From: Stenotrophomonas maltophilia
GTDB lineage: Bacteria > Pseudomonadota > Gammaproteobacteria > Xanthomonadales > Xanthomonadaceae
Assembly (NCBI RefSeq): GCF_023518235.1
Contig: NZ_CP090423.1
Coordinates: 3,923,001 to 3,987,000, forward strand
Length of the DNA stretch: 64,000 nt
Reading direction: 5' to 3'
In this document: in pieces, positions 9,854 to 18,126 of the stretch
How positions within the stretch are numbered: the stretch's first letter is position 1
How the letters are laid out: the number at the start of each line of letters is the position of its first letter
Position numbers and translations under genes: made by a program
Notes under the pieces: generated by a model
What the model was told of the DNA's origin: nothing
Database searches by the model: none
What the model saw: only the letters and a program-made list of their open reading frames with translations

Positions 9854-11692
9854 ATGTGTGGAATCGTGGGTGCGATCGCCGATCGCGACGTGGTGCCGGT
9901 GCTGATCGAGGGCCTGAAGCGGCTTGAGTACCGCGGTTACGATTCCTCCGGCATCGCCGTGATCGACCAGCACGCGCGTCCGGACGTTCGTCGCGTGCGC
10001 CGTACCGGTCGCGTTTCGGAGATGGCCACGGCCGCCGAGGCCGAGGGCTTCAATGCGCTGCTGGGTATCGGCCACACGCGCTGGGCCACCCACGGCGGCG
10101 TCACCGAGGCCAACGCACATCCGCACATCAGCCAGGGTGTGGCGCTGGTGCACAACGGCATCATCGAAAACCACGAGGAGCAGCGCGAGAAGCTGCGCGC
10201 GCTGGGCTATACCTTCGAATCGCAGACCGACACCGAAGTCATCGCGCACCTGATCCACCATCACCTGAAGAGTGGCGACGACCTGCTGGTGGCGCTGCAG
10301 CACACGGTGAAGGAACTGACCGGTGCCTACGCGCTGGCCGTGGTCAGCCGTGCCGAGCCGGAACGTTTCGTGTGCGCGCGCATGGGCTGCCCGCTGCTGG
10401 TCGGCCTGGGCGAGGGTGAGAACTTCGTTGCCTCGGATGTGTCGGCAGTGATCTCGGCCACGCGCAAGGTGATCTTCCTGGAAGAGGGCGACACCGCCGA
10501 AATCCGTCGCGACGGCGTGCGCATCTTCGACGGCCATGACCAGCCGGTCGAGCGCGAGGTGCACCTGTCCGACGTGTCGCTGGCCTCGCTGGAGCTGGGC
10601 CCGTACCGCCACTTCATGCAGAAGGAAATCCACGAGCAGCCGCGTGCGCTGGGGGACACCATCGAAGCGGCGATCGACGCCGGTGGTTTCCCGGCCGAAC
10701 TGTTCGGCAAGAACGCCGAAGCGGTGCTGTCGGGTATCGAAGGCGTGCAGATCATCGCCTGCGGCACCAGCTACTACGCCGGTCTGACCGCACGCTACTG
10801 GATCGAGGCGATCGCCGGCCTGCCGTGCAGCGTGGAGATCGCCAGCGAGTACCGCTACCGCGCCGCCTACGCGAACCCCAGGCACCTGATCGTGACCATT
10901 TCCCAGTCTGGCGAAACGCTGGATACGATGGAGGCGCTCAAGTACGCCAAGTCGCTGGGCCACAAGCACACGCTGTCGATCTGCAACGTGCCGGAAAGCG
11001 CGATTCCGCGCGCCAGCGAGCTGGTCTGCTACACCCGTGCCGGCGCCGAGATCGGCGTGGCCTCGACCAAGGCGTTCACCACCCAGCTTGCCGCGCTGTT
11101 CCAGTTGACCGTGGTGCTGGGCAAGCTGCATGGCCGCATCGACGCGGCACGGGAAGCGGACTACCTGGAGCAGCTGCGCTTCCTGCCGGGCAGCGTGCAG
11201 CACGCGCTGAACCTGGAGCCGCAGATCGCCGCCTGGGCCGAGCGCTTCGCGCGCAAGGCCAACGCCCTGTTCCTGGGCCGCGGCCTGCATTACCCGATCG
11301 CGCTGGAAGGCGCGCTCAAGCTCAAGGAAATCTCCTATATCCATGCCGAAGCGTACCCGGCCGGCGAACTGAAGCACGGCCCGCTGGCGCTGGTGGACGA
11401 AGACATGCCAGTGGTGGTGATCGCGCCCAACGACAGCCTGCTGGAGAAGGTGAAGTCGAACATGCAGGAAGTGCGTGCGCGTGGCGGCGAGCTGTTCGTG
11501 TTCGCCGACCAGGACAGCAATTTCAACGAGTCCGAAGGCGTGCACGTGATCCGCACGCCGCGCCATGCCGGCGTGCTCAGCCCCATCGTGCACACCATCC
11601 CGGTGCAGCTGCTGGCTTACCACACCGCACTGGCGCGCGGCACCGACGTGGACAAGCCGCGCAACCTCGCCAAGAGCGTGACGGTGGAGTAA
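9854..11692 (+). CDS. glmS: Glutamine--fructose-6-phosphate aminotransferase (isomerizing)
   Basis: GlmS converts fructose-6-phosphate and glutamine to glucosamine-6-phosphate, the first committed step to UDP-GlcNAc. The 612-residue protein is full length. The N-terminal class II glutaminase domain begins MCGIVGAI with nucleophile Cys2; HTRWATHG and HNGIIENH are the glutamine-binding segments. Two SIS domains follow, with [18 protein letters not shown] and the C-terminal KSVTVE tail that closes the sugar site. It is divergent from the ABC efflux operon across a 194-base regulatory region. No self-cleaving glmS ribozyme is seen, as expected outside Gram-positives. Confidence 0.98.
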   Translation: MCGIVGAIADRDVVPVLIEGLKRLEYRGYDSSGIAVIDQHARPDVRRVRRTGRVSEMATAAEAEGFNALLGIGHTRWATHGGVTEANAHPHISQGVALVHNGIIENHEEQREKLRALGYTFESQTDTEVIAHLIHHHLKSGDDLLVALQHTVKELTGAYALAVVSRAEPERFVCARMGCPLLVGLGEGENFVASDVSAVISATRKVIFLEEGDTAEIRRDGVRIFDGHDQPVEREVHLSDVSLASLELGPYRHFMQKEIHEQPRALGDTIEAAIDAGGFPAELFGKNAEAVLSGIEGVQIIACGTSYYAGLTARYWIEAIAGLPCSVEIASEYRYRAAYANPRHLIVTISQSGETLDTMEALKYAKSLGHKHTLSICNVPESAIPRASELVCYTRAGAEIGVASTKAFTTQLAALFQLTVVLGKLHGRIDAAREADYLEQLRFLPGSVQHALNLEPQIAAWAERFARKANALFLGRGLHYPIALEGALKLKEISYIHAEAYPAGELKHGPLALVDEDMPVVVIAPNDSLLEKVKSNMQEVRARGGELFVFADQDSNFNESEGVHVIRTPRHAGVLSPIVHTIPVQLLAYHTALARGTDVDKPRNLAKSVTVE

Positions 11693-11723
11693 GGCCTGGC
11701 CGATCTGCTGGCAGTACCGACGA

Positions 11724-11750
11724 GGGCGGCCCGATGGGTCGCCCTTTTTT
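11724..11750 (+). terminator. Rho-independent terminator of glmS
   Basis: GGGCGGCCC-GAT-GGGTCGCCC (9-bp stem with one G-T pair) is followed directly by six T residues, 31 bases after the glmS stop. Confidence 0.85.
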
Positions 11751-11942
11751 CATGCCGGCATGGCATTCTCTGCGGCCGAACCCGCGCATCACGGAGGATG
11801 CCTGTGCAGGCTGCCATGCGACGATCCATGCCCTGCACAGTGATGCCGGAGCTTCATTTCACTGTTGGCAGTGCACACCCGCAACGGGTATGCCTGGCCA
11901 TGTCCATTCCGCGCGCGATGGCGCGCATTACAGGGGCTGTAG

Positions 11943-12404
11943 ATGAAAAAGCTGCATGGAGTCGCGTTGGCGGTGGCAATCAGTGCGCTGTCCGGTTGCG
12001 CGAGCGTTCCGATGACCGAGAAGAGCGTGGTGGATACGGCCAAGACCTTCCCGGCACCGCAGGACGGCAAGTCCGGGGTGTACGTGTTCCGCAACAGTTT
12101 CGTCGGCAAGGCACTGAAGAAGGACGTGCTGATCGATGGGCAGTGCCTGGGCGAAACCGCCGACAAGGTGTTCTTCTATACCCAGGTTGCCGGTGACCAG
12201 GAACATGTGATCTCCACCGAGTCGGAGTTCTCGCCCAACGACCTCAAGCTCTTTACCGAAGCCGGTCGCAACTACTTCATCCAGCAGTCGATCAAGATGG
12301 GCGTTTTCGTTGGCGGCGCGAAGCTGACCGTGGTTCCGGAAGCGGAAGGCCGCAGCCAGGTGATGCAGCTGAAGATGGCCCAGAACGGGCGTTGCTCGAA
12401 GTAA
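11943..12404 (+). CDS. DUF2846-like lipoprotein
   Basis: A 153-residue predicted lipoprotein. The signal peptide ends at lipobox LSGC with lipidated Cys19; Ala follows at +2, so outer-membrane sorting is expected. The body (GKSGVYVFRNSFVGKALKKDV, with DGQCLGE and the TESEFSPN stretch) resembles the DUF2846 family of small beta-rich lipoproteins, whose function is unknown. The gene stands alone between the glmS terminator and the CBS gene. A GC-rich stem (GCCGGCG, 12413-12419, with CGCCGGC, 12435-12441) follows the stop but lacks a T tract. Confidence 0.82.
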   Translation: MKKLHGVALAVAISALSGCASVPMTEKSVVDTAKTFPAPQDGKSGVYVFRNSFVGKALKKDVLIDGQCLGETADKVFFYTQVAGDQEHVISTESEFSPNDLKLFTEAGRNYFIQQSIKMGVFVGGAKLTVVPEAEGRSQVMQLKMAQNGRCSK

Positions 12405-12820
12405 CCCCGGTGGCCGGCGGGAGGCTGTGCCTTTCGCCGGCCCGCCCGAAGTGGGACGGCGCAGGGCCGTTCTGTCCGTGCCCGGCCGCGGAAGATCAAT
12501 CTTGAGTGCGCGGAGCCGCCGGTGTTCAGCCTCGGTTTCAGCGGCGGTGCCATTCTCTGGATCGTCGGTGGGTTCCCACGACGAACTGTCCCATCGGTGC
12601 CGGTAGTGGCCATGGTCGGCAGTCGTAGAATCGATCCGACCGAGATACGGGTTGCGCTGCCGGACCCGCCTCGTTGGCGTTGCAGCACGTGGTCTGCCGG
12701 TCCGATCCAGGAGCGCGCAGCCGGTGCGCCAGACGTGCGCTGAAAGGTCTGTTCCCGGGGAGGGGGCGTATCGGAAGAGCACACTTTTTTGACTTCAGTG
12801 ACCTGCACCAGGAAACAAGA
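12405..12820. other. 416-base interval without a convincing gene
   Basis: It holds a GC-rich stem just after the lipoprotein stop and a TAGAAT (12626-12631) without a good -35. Short frames exist on both strands, but none has a ribosome site or family features. It presumably carries the promoter and leader of the downstream CBS gene. Confidence 0.5.
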
Positions 12821-13252
12821 ATGAACGTCCGCGAACTCCTGCAATCCAAGAAAGAAGCTGTCATCACCATTGATGCGGAAGACACCATCGGTGCCGCCGC
12901 CCACAAGATGAGCGCGAACAAAATCGCTGCCCTGGTGGTGATGAAGGACGATGCCCCGGTCGGCATCATCTCCGAAAAGGACATCGTGCGTACCCTGGCC
13001 GATGACGGCCCGCAGGCCGGGCGCCGGGTGATTTCCAGCGTGCCCTCCACTGGTCTGGAAGGCATCGCGCCGGAGGCCACGCTGAAGCAGGCCATGTCGC
13101 TGATGACGTACTCGCGGCGCCGTCATCTGATGGTCACCGACGGCACGCGCCTGGTCGGCATCCTCAGCCTGGGCGACATCGTGAAGAACCTGCTGGGCGA
13201 ACTGGAGCTGGAAAAGGCCGTGCTGCAGGACATCTACATGGCGGCGCATTGA
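12821..13252 (+). CDS. CBS-domain protein
   Basis: A 143-residue protein made of two CBS motifs, forming one Bateman module: residues about 8-60 (VITIDAEDTIGAAAHKM...GIISEKDIVRTL) and 75-130 (IAPEATLKQAMSLM...GILSLGDIVK). Such modules bind adenine nucleotides or related ligands and can regulate partner proteins. No catalytic domain is attached. ATG 12821 follows a GGAAACAAGA ribosome site and begins the family-like sequence; the longer frame upstream does not. A terminator follows 33 bases after the stop. Confidence 0.88.
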   Translation: MNVRELLQSKKEAVITIDAEDTIGAAAHKMSANKIAALVVMKDDAPVGIISEKDIVRTLADDGPQAGRRVISSVPSTGLEGIAPEATLKQAMSLMTYSRRRHLMVTDGTRLVGILSLGDIVKNLLGELELEKAVLQDIYMAAH

Positions 13253-13284
13253 CGCTGCAACAGAAGCCGCGCTGGTAGCAGAAC

Positions 13285-13316
13285 AACGGCCGGGTGCGGA
13301 TGCACCTGGCCGTTTT
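13285..13316 (+). terminator. Rho-independent terminator after the CBS gene
   Basis: AACGGCCGGGTGC-GGAT-GCACCTGGCCGTT forms a 13-bp stem with one mismatch, followed by TT and a pyrimidine-rich stretch. It ends the CBS transcript and separates it from the next gene. Confidence 0.7.
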
Positions 13317-13389
13317 CCTGTGCGCGCTTTGATTCGGCTAGTCTGATCAGGCGTGAGCGTGCACGTTGCAGACAGCGAGAGGAAATGGA

Positions 13390-15084
13390 ATGTTCCAGAA
13401 TGCGAGAAGGGAATTACTGGGCCCGCTGCATAGCCTGCTGAAGCGGCCGCTGGAGTTCCGCGCGGTGGACAGCATTGAGAGGCATCTGCGCCGGTTGCTT
13501 GAAACACGCCCGGACTACGACGCATTGTGTGAGCTTGCGCGCTGGTACGACGCACAGCGGGCGGCCGTATTGCCGCTGTTGCCGGCACTGCATGCAAAGT
13601 TGCAGGATCGGCTCTCCATCATTCTGCCTGCCGCTGCCTGTGTAGATCGCGTCGCGACCAGCGTGCGGCACGGGCAGGGCGGCGCGGAGCCGTTCCCGCA
13701 ATGTGCGCAGGCATCGGCGCAGATCCAGCTGGAGCGCCTCTCCGACCTGCTGGAGCTCGCACAGTGCGGAGCGGGCGATCCATCGCAGGACGACGTTGTA
13801 TGCCAGACCCTGCAGGTCATGCTGCTGAGCGAGGCGCTTGCGCTGGTGCTTTCCGGATTGGCGTGCGCCTCCCGGCAGAGTGACGGATCGCTGCTGCTTG
13901 AACCCGGCGATGACCATAGCCTGGGTCTGCTTAAGCAGGTCTGGTTCGCGCGGTGGCTGGACAGCAACAGCGAGATGGCGTTGATGGTTCGCATTGCCGA
14001 GTGCTCCGCTCAGGCCGCAGGTCGTTCCACGCAACTGGATGAGTTGCTGACCCATGCGGTACTGGACCGGGCACTGACCGTTACCTGGGCGTTTCTGGAA
14101 TCGGATGCCACCTTGCACAGAAGCATGGCCTTTGCCCATGACGCTGCTCGTCTGGTCGTTTTCATGCTTTCTCGCCATGGAGCAGGAGAGATGTTCATTG
14201 GACGAGCACAGCTGCGCGAAGCAGACCTGGATGATGTCTTGCAGACCATCCTGGCGTGGCAGTCAAAAGGATTGAGAACCGATTGGATGGTGGTGCCGGG
14301 GCCGACGGGCTACATGCTGGCCGGTGGCTGGGACAAGGCGCTGCGCTGCGTGCTGGTGCAGTTCGCGCAGTCGGTCGGTGAGACCGAGCTGCTGCGCAGG
14401 CTGATCGGCGGTGATGGATTCGAACGGAGCTATATCCGAAGCCGCCTTGAACGCCAGCTGATCCAGCCGCAGCGCTATTCCGTCCACGAGGGAATCCAGA
14501 AGCACCATGTGCTGAAGGATCCGCCAGCCGATCTGGATGTGGAATACATCCTTCACGACTCGCTGTTGCAGCATCACTACTTCATTCAGGCCAAGCACGC
14601 CGCCAGGGGCGAGGTGGGGTATCTGGACAGCGTGGTCGCGGCGCTGCAGAAGGATCTCAGCGATGGCCTGCGGCAGTTGCGAGGGGCCAAGGCCTGCCTG
14701 GAAGATGGCCGGCTGGAGCCCCTGTGGGCGTCACGCGGGTTGTCGGGCGTGACCGCCGCCAACAGCAGTTTCCTGCTGGTCCACAACATCGCGCATCTTG
14801 ACCTGCAGGTGACCGACGATGGCATCGCGCTTTACGACTGGCGGACGCTGCGGAATCTACTGGATGACGCGGCCGTCACTGTCAGAAGGCCTGGGGAGCA
14901 GGAGGTCCTTCGGCGCGCTGCTTCACCACTGAGCGTCGCCAATCCGATGGATGTGGTGCACACGTTGCTGTCCGAACACGGCATCTATGCGGGAGCCGGA
15001 CAGGCCGCGTGGGCACCCTTGGCCGTCACCAGTTCGATGGAGCTGGTGGCCGGCCGTGTGCATATGCGCGCCTTGGGGATCTGA
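13390..15084 (+). CDS. Unrecognised protein with a possible PD-(D/E)XK-type nuclease motif
   Basis: A 564-residue protein I do not recognise. The first 370 residues are largely helical with no signal peptide or clear membrane segment. In the C-terminal third, DLDVEYI (Asp383, Glu385) is followed by a hydrophobic strand and YFIQAKH (Gln400-Ala-Lys402), then a Q-containing helix (GLRQLRGAK). Acid, strand and QxK in this order resemble the D...QxK core of Mrr-like nucleases, but this is inference. ATG 13390 follows a GAGAGGAAA ribosome site; an in-frame start 24 bases upstream is less likely. The gene is visibly poorer in GC than its neighbours (32 of 60 bases at 14221-14280), suggesting acquisition. 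It stands alone; no methylase or toxin partner is adjacent. Confidence 0.75.
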   Translation: MFQNARRELLGPLHSLLKRPLEFRAVDSIERHLRRLLETRPDYDALCELARWYDAQRAAVLPLLPALHAKLQDRLSIILPAAACVDRVATSVRHGQGGAEPFPQCAQASAQIQLERLSDLLELAQCGAGDPSQDDVVCQTLQVMLLSEALALVLSGLACASRQSDGSLLLEPGDDHSLGLLKQVWFARWLDSNSEMALMVRIAECSAQAAGRSTQLDELLTHAVLDRALTVTWAFLESDATLHRSMAFAHDAARLVVFMLSRHGAGEMFIGRAQLREADLDDVLQTILAWQSKGLRTDWMVVPGPTGYMLAGGWDKALRCVLVQFAQSVGETELLRRLIGGDGFERSYIRSRLERQLIQPQRYSVHEGIQKHHVLKDPPADLDVEYILHDSLLQHHYFIQAKHAARGEVGYLDSVVAALQKDLSDGLRQLRGAKACLEDGRLEPLWASRGLSGVTAANSSFLLVHNIAHLDLQVTDDGIALYDWRTLRNLLDDAAVTVRRPGEQEVLRRAASPLSVANPMDVVHTLLSEHGIYAGAGQAAWAPLAVTSSMELVAGRVHMRALGI

Positions 15085-15152
15085 AGGCGCTGCGCGCATC
15101 CAAGCGGGCACCGCGTCGGCACCAAGCAGCTCCGATCGCAGCCAGGGCCTAG

Positions 15153-15581
15153 CTAGAACGTCACCTTGACCGAATCGGCGCTGTAGTTCGCCGGGCCGTG
15201 GTAGACCACCTCGATGTTGTTGCCATCCGGGTCCAGCACGAACGCCCCGTAGTACCCCGGATGGTAGGGACGCTCGCCCGGCGCGCCGTTGTCGGTGCCG
15301 CCGGCGGTGATCGCGGCGGTGTGGAAGGCATCCACGGTAGCGGTGTCGCGTGCCTGGAACGCCAGATGGTGGCGACCGGTCAGCTGGCCGGCCGCGGCCT
15401 CGCTGCTGGCGCTGGAAATGAACAGCTCGTCGGCCCAGAAGTAATCATCGCCTTCGCCGGCGATCGGGATGCCGATGGTGTCGAACACCGCCTGGTAGAA
15501 GCGGCGGCTGGCGGCCAGATCACGCACCACCAGCTGGATGTGGTCGATCAGGCGACCACGGTGCAGTTCCATCGTTTCCAT
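15153..15581 (-). CDS. VOC family (glyoxalase/bleomycin-resistance-like) protein
   Basis: A 142-residue metal-binding-type VOC protein with paired beta-alpha-beta-beta-beta modules: DHIQLVVRDLAASRRFY at the N-terminus and FVLDPDGNNIEVVYHG at the C-terminus, the usual signature of dioxygenase/glyoxalase-like proteins. Ligand unknown. It starts at ATG 15581 (ATG 15572 is also possible). It is followed upstream in transcription by another VOC gene, gloA, separated by a pair of SMAG repeats, so the two are probably separate transcripts. Confidence 0.85.
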   Translation of the reverse strand: METMELHRGRLIDHIQLVVRDLAASRRFYQAVFDTIGIPIAGEGDDYFWADELFISSASSEAAAGQLTGRHHLAFQARDTATVDAFHTAAITAGGTDNGAPGERPYHPGYYGAFVLDPDGNNIEVVYHGPANYSADSVKVTF

Positions 15582-15610
15582 ACGAACCTCGCAAAAAAGG
15601 GGGCGGAGTC

Positions 15611-15684
15611 GGTAGCGCCGGGCTGTGCCCGGCGAGCGCGCAGCGCGGCCTGCTCAAGGCCGCCGGGCATGGCCCGGCGCTACC
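15611..15684. repeat. Inverted pair of SMAG repeats
   Basis: GGTAGCGCCGGGC...GCCCGGCG (15611-15634) and its inverted counterpart ending GGCGCTACC (15661-15684), each a stem-loop with a GTAG terminus. The paired unit lies between the two minus-strand VOC genes. Confidence 0.85.
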
Positions 15685-15705
15685 GGAATTGTGCCCCTTT
15701 CCGGG

Positions 15706-16224
15706 TCAGGCGTTGGCGATGATCTCGACCCAGTAGCCGTCCGGGTCCTTGATGAAGGCCAGGTTCTTCATGCGGCCGTCGGTCAGGCGCTTCTGGAAGG
15801 TGACGCCGAGGGCCTCGAAGCGCTGGCAGGCGGCCTCGATGTCCGGCACCGATACGCAGATGTGGCCGAAACCGCGCGGGTCACTGTTGCCGTCGTGGTA
15901 GACCGCGCCGTCCTGGGTCTCGGTGCCGTGGTTGTGGGTCAGTTCCAGCACGCCCGGCAGGCCGGCCATCCACAGTCGGCGCTGGGCATCGTCTTCCGGC
16001 ACCACCGCGCCGGCCGGCACGTAGGCCAGGAAGTACAGGCTGAACTGGGCCTCCGGGAAATCGCGCTTGTCGATCAGCTGGTAGCCCAGCACGCGGGTGT
16101 AGAAGTCCAACGAGGCGGTGATGTCCTTGACCCGCAGCATGGTGTGGTTGAACACGAAGCCGGTGGTTTCGGCCGGGGCCTGGGCGGCGACGCCGGGGAC
16201 ATCGCGCAGGGCGGGAATGGTCAT
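15706..16224 (-). CDS. gloA: Lactoylglutathione lyase (glyoxalase I)
   Basis: It isomerises the methylglyoxal-glutathione hemithioacetal to S-lactoylglutathione in the cytoplasm. The 172-residue protein matches the longer glyoxalase I type: FNHTMLRVKDITASLDFYT at the N-terminus, LELTHNHGTE in the middle, GFGHICVSVPD, and FIKDPDGYWVEII at the end. The metal ligands expected in the family (His near residue 22, Glu near 88, His near 115, Glu near 162) are present. ATG 16224 begins the conserved sequence; the longer frame upstream has no similarity. It is divergent from the cysteine-synthase-like gene. Confidence 0.93.
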   Translation of the reverse strand: MTIPALRDVPGVAAQAPAETTGFVFNHTMLRVKDITASLDFYTRVLGYQLIDKRDFPEAQFSLYFLAYVPAGAVVPEDDAQRRLWMAGLPGVLELTHNHGTETQDGAVYHDGNSDPRGFGHICVSVPDIEAACQRFEALGVTFQKRLTDGRMKNLAFIKDPDGYWVEIIANA

Positions 16225-16301
16225 GGGGGAGTCCTTCAGACAGGGCCGTTGCCGGCCGGATGGCGCCATTCTACCGGCCGGCACCTGACGGCACCGCGAC
16301 G

Positions 16302-16307
16302 TACAAT
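16302..16307 (+). promoter_or_regulatory. Probable -10 element of the cysteine-synthase-like gene
   Basis: TACAAT lies 32 bases before ATG 16340. No good -35 can be picked out, which is common for promoters in this window. Confidence 0.35.
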
Positions 16308-16339
16308 GGCCGGATCGCACCGTTCCGTCCTCACAACGA

Positions 16340-17461
16340 TTGCCCGCCATGTCGCAGCGTGAATGGGTGGCCGCCGCCATCCGCAAGATCGAAGCCGATT
16401 TCAACCGTTCCGCCGATACCCACCTGATTCCGCTGGCACTGCCCGGGTTCGAGGGCATCGAGCTTTACCTGAAGGATGAATCGAGCCATCCCACGGGCAG
16501 CCTCAAGCACCGGCTGGCGCGCTCGCTGTTCCTGTATGCGCTGACCAACGGCTGGCTGCGCGAGGGGCGCCCGGTGATCGAGGCGTCCAGCGGATCGACG
16601 GCCGTCTCTGAAGCCTATTTCGCGCGCCTGCTCGGTTTGCCGTTCATCGCGGTGATTCCGGCCACGACCTCGCCGGAGAAGATTGCGGCGATCGAATTCC
16701 ATGGCGGTCGCTGCCATCTGGTCGAGCGTGCCTGCGACCTCAACTGCGAATCGGAAAGGCTGGCCCGCGAAACCGGCGGCCACTTCATGGACCAGTTCAC
16801 CTATGCCGAGCGCGCCACTGACTGGCGTGCCAACAACAACATCGCCGAATCCATCTTCAAGCAGATGGCTGAAGAGCCCAGCCCGATTCCGGAGTGGATC
16901 GTGTGCAGCCCGGGCACCGGCGGCACGGCGGCCACGCTGGGCCGCTACGTCAGCTACCGCCGGCACGATACCCGCATCCTCTGCGCGGACCCGGAAGTGT
17001 CGGTGTTCTTCGAAGGCTACCAGGCCGCTGTGGCGGGAGAACAGGACTGGCGCGGCCGGACCTGCAGCGGGGGTTCACGGGTGGAGGGCATCGGTCGGCC
17101 GCGGGTGGAATCGAGCTTCATTCCGACCTGCGTCGATGCGATGGTGAAGGTACCCGATGCACTGAGCCTGGCCGCGATGCGTCATGTCAGCCGCCAGCTG
17201 GGGCGTCGCGTCGGCGGCTCCACCGGCACCAACTTCATCGGCGTGCTGCAGGCGGCACAGTGGATGCGCGAGGCCGGTCACCAGGGCAGCATCGTCAGCA
17301 TCCTCTGCGATGCCGGCGAGCGCTATGCGCAGAGCTACTACGATCCTGCGTGGTATGTGCGCCAGGGCATCGACGTCGATGGCGCCGACGCGCAGCTGGC
17401 CGCTGCAGTGGCCGGGCAGGGGCTGCCCAAGCTGCCGTGGTGCAGTCTGGAAGCGCTGTAA
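16340..17461 (+). CDS. PLP-dependent cysteine synthase family protein (possible cysteine desulfhydrase)
   Basis: A 373-residue fold-type II PLP enzyme. The lysine that binds PLP is in PTGSLKHR (Lys56), with the substrate loop [10 protein letters not shown] and the phosphate-binding glycines in [10 protein letters not shown]. The C-terminal half (RVGGSTGTN and the [12 protein letters not shown] stretch) matches the cysteine synthase family branch that includes Cds1-like L-cysteine desulfhydrases rather than classical CysK/CysM. It therefore probably makes or breaks cysteine, but the direction cannot be read from the sequence. ATG 16349 is a possible alternative start. Confidence 0.85.
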   Translation: MPAMSQREWVAAAIRKIEADFNRSADTHLIPLALPGFEGIELYLKDESSHPTGSLKHRLARSLFLYALTNGWLREGRPVIEASSGSTAVSEAYFARLLGLPFIAVIPATTSPEKIAAIEFHGGRCHLVERACDLNCESERLARETGGHFMDQFTYAERATDWRANNNIAESIFKQMAEEPSPIPEWIVCSPGTGGTAATLGRYVSYRRHDTRILCADPEVSVFFEGYQAAVAGEQDWRGRTCSGGSRVEGIGRPRVESSFIPTCVDAMVKVPDALSLAAMRHVSRQLGRRVGGSTGTNFIGVLQAAQWMREAGHQGSIVSILCDAGERYAQSYYDPAWYVRQGIDVDGADAQLAAAVAGQGLPKLPWCSLEAL

Positions 17462-17475
17462 CCGGTCGACGTTGT

Positions 17476-17537
17476 CGTCGGGCATGGCCCGGCGCTACCG
17501 GTCACGCCAGGCGGGTAGCGCCGGGCCACGCCCGACG
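17476..17537. repeat. Inverted pair of SMAG repeats
   Basis: CGTCGGGCATGGCCCGGCGC ending in TACC (17476-17499) and GGGTAGCGCCGGGC...GCCCGACG (17513-17537) face each other between convergent genes. They may act as a weak bidirectional transcription barrier. Confidence 0.85.
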
Positions 17538-17551
17538 GTCACGAGGGCGTC

Positions 17552-17956
17552 TCAATACCCCGCCGCGGTGAACGCATCCAGCACCGCATCGCGCAACGCA
17601 TCGGGCAGCGCCTCGATGTCCATGGCGCGGTCATCCAGGTGCAGGCTCGGGTCCAGCACGCTGGCACGGCCCTGGGCCAGCGCCTGCAGCCATAGCAGCA
17701 CGCAGATCACAAACTCGCGCTCGTGGCCCAGCTGCAGCTGGCTGGCGCCGCGCTCGACCACTTCGAACGGGTACCACTCCTGCGCATCGTTGAAGGTGCC
17801 GCCCTGCTGCAGTACCGCCTGCAGCTGTTGCAGGTGGCGTGGGGCGTCGTCGCCGGCATCGCACAGCGCGGCGATCCAGGTCAGTTCGGCCGGGCTGGCG
17901 GACAACGCCAGCGATCGTGCCGGTGAGGCGGATGCAACTGCAGCCAGACCTTCCAT
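17552..17956 (-). CDS. Hypothetical protein
   Basis: A 134-residue cytoplasmic protein with no signal peptide or membrane helix. It is acidic, rich in Leu and Ala and probably all-helical; LHLDDRAMDIEALPDALRDAV near the C-terminus is its most distinctive stretch. ATG 17956 is preferred over the longer frame (to 18079), whose extra residues are basic and look non-coding. It is divergent from prlC. I do not recognise the family. Confidence 0.65.
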   Translation of the reverse strand: MEGLAAVASASPARSLALSASPAELTWIAALCDAGDDAPRHLQQLQAVLQQGGTFNDAQEWYPFEVVERGASQLQLGHEREFVICVLLWLQALAQGRASVLDPSLHLDDRAMDIEALPDALRDAVLDAFTAAGY

Positions 17957-18126
17957 GTGGGGCCTCGTTCGGTACCTACCGCTGCGGACTCCCCCGCAGC
18001 CAGAGCTTCGGCGCCGAACCGTAAGGCCGACGTGAATGCCGGGCCGTGCCCCCTTGTCAGCCCTGCCTGGCAACGCCATATCTACCGGGCTGCCCGCCTG
18101 CCGGGCCCGTACCCTGGAGATCTGCC

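Noticed and set aside
9782..11623. 613-residue open frame on the minus strand
   Set aside because: It lies opposite glmS, is rich in His, Arg and Gln as antisense frames of GC-rich genes are, and has no family features.
12522..12743. Small plus-strand frame of 73 codons before the CBS gene
   Set aside because: No ribosome site, unusual composition and no family similarity; treated as non-coding leader.
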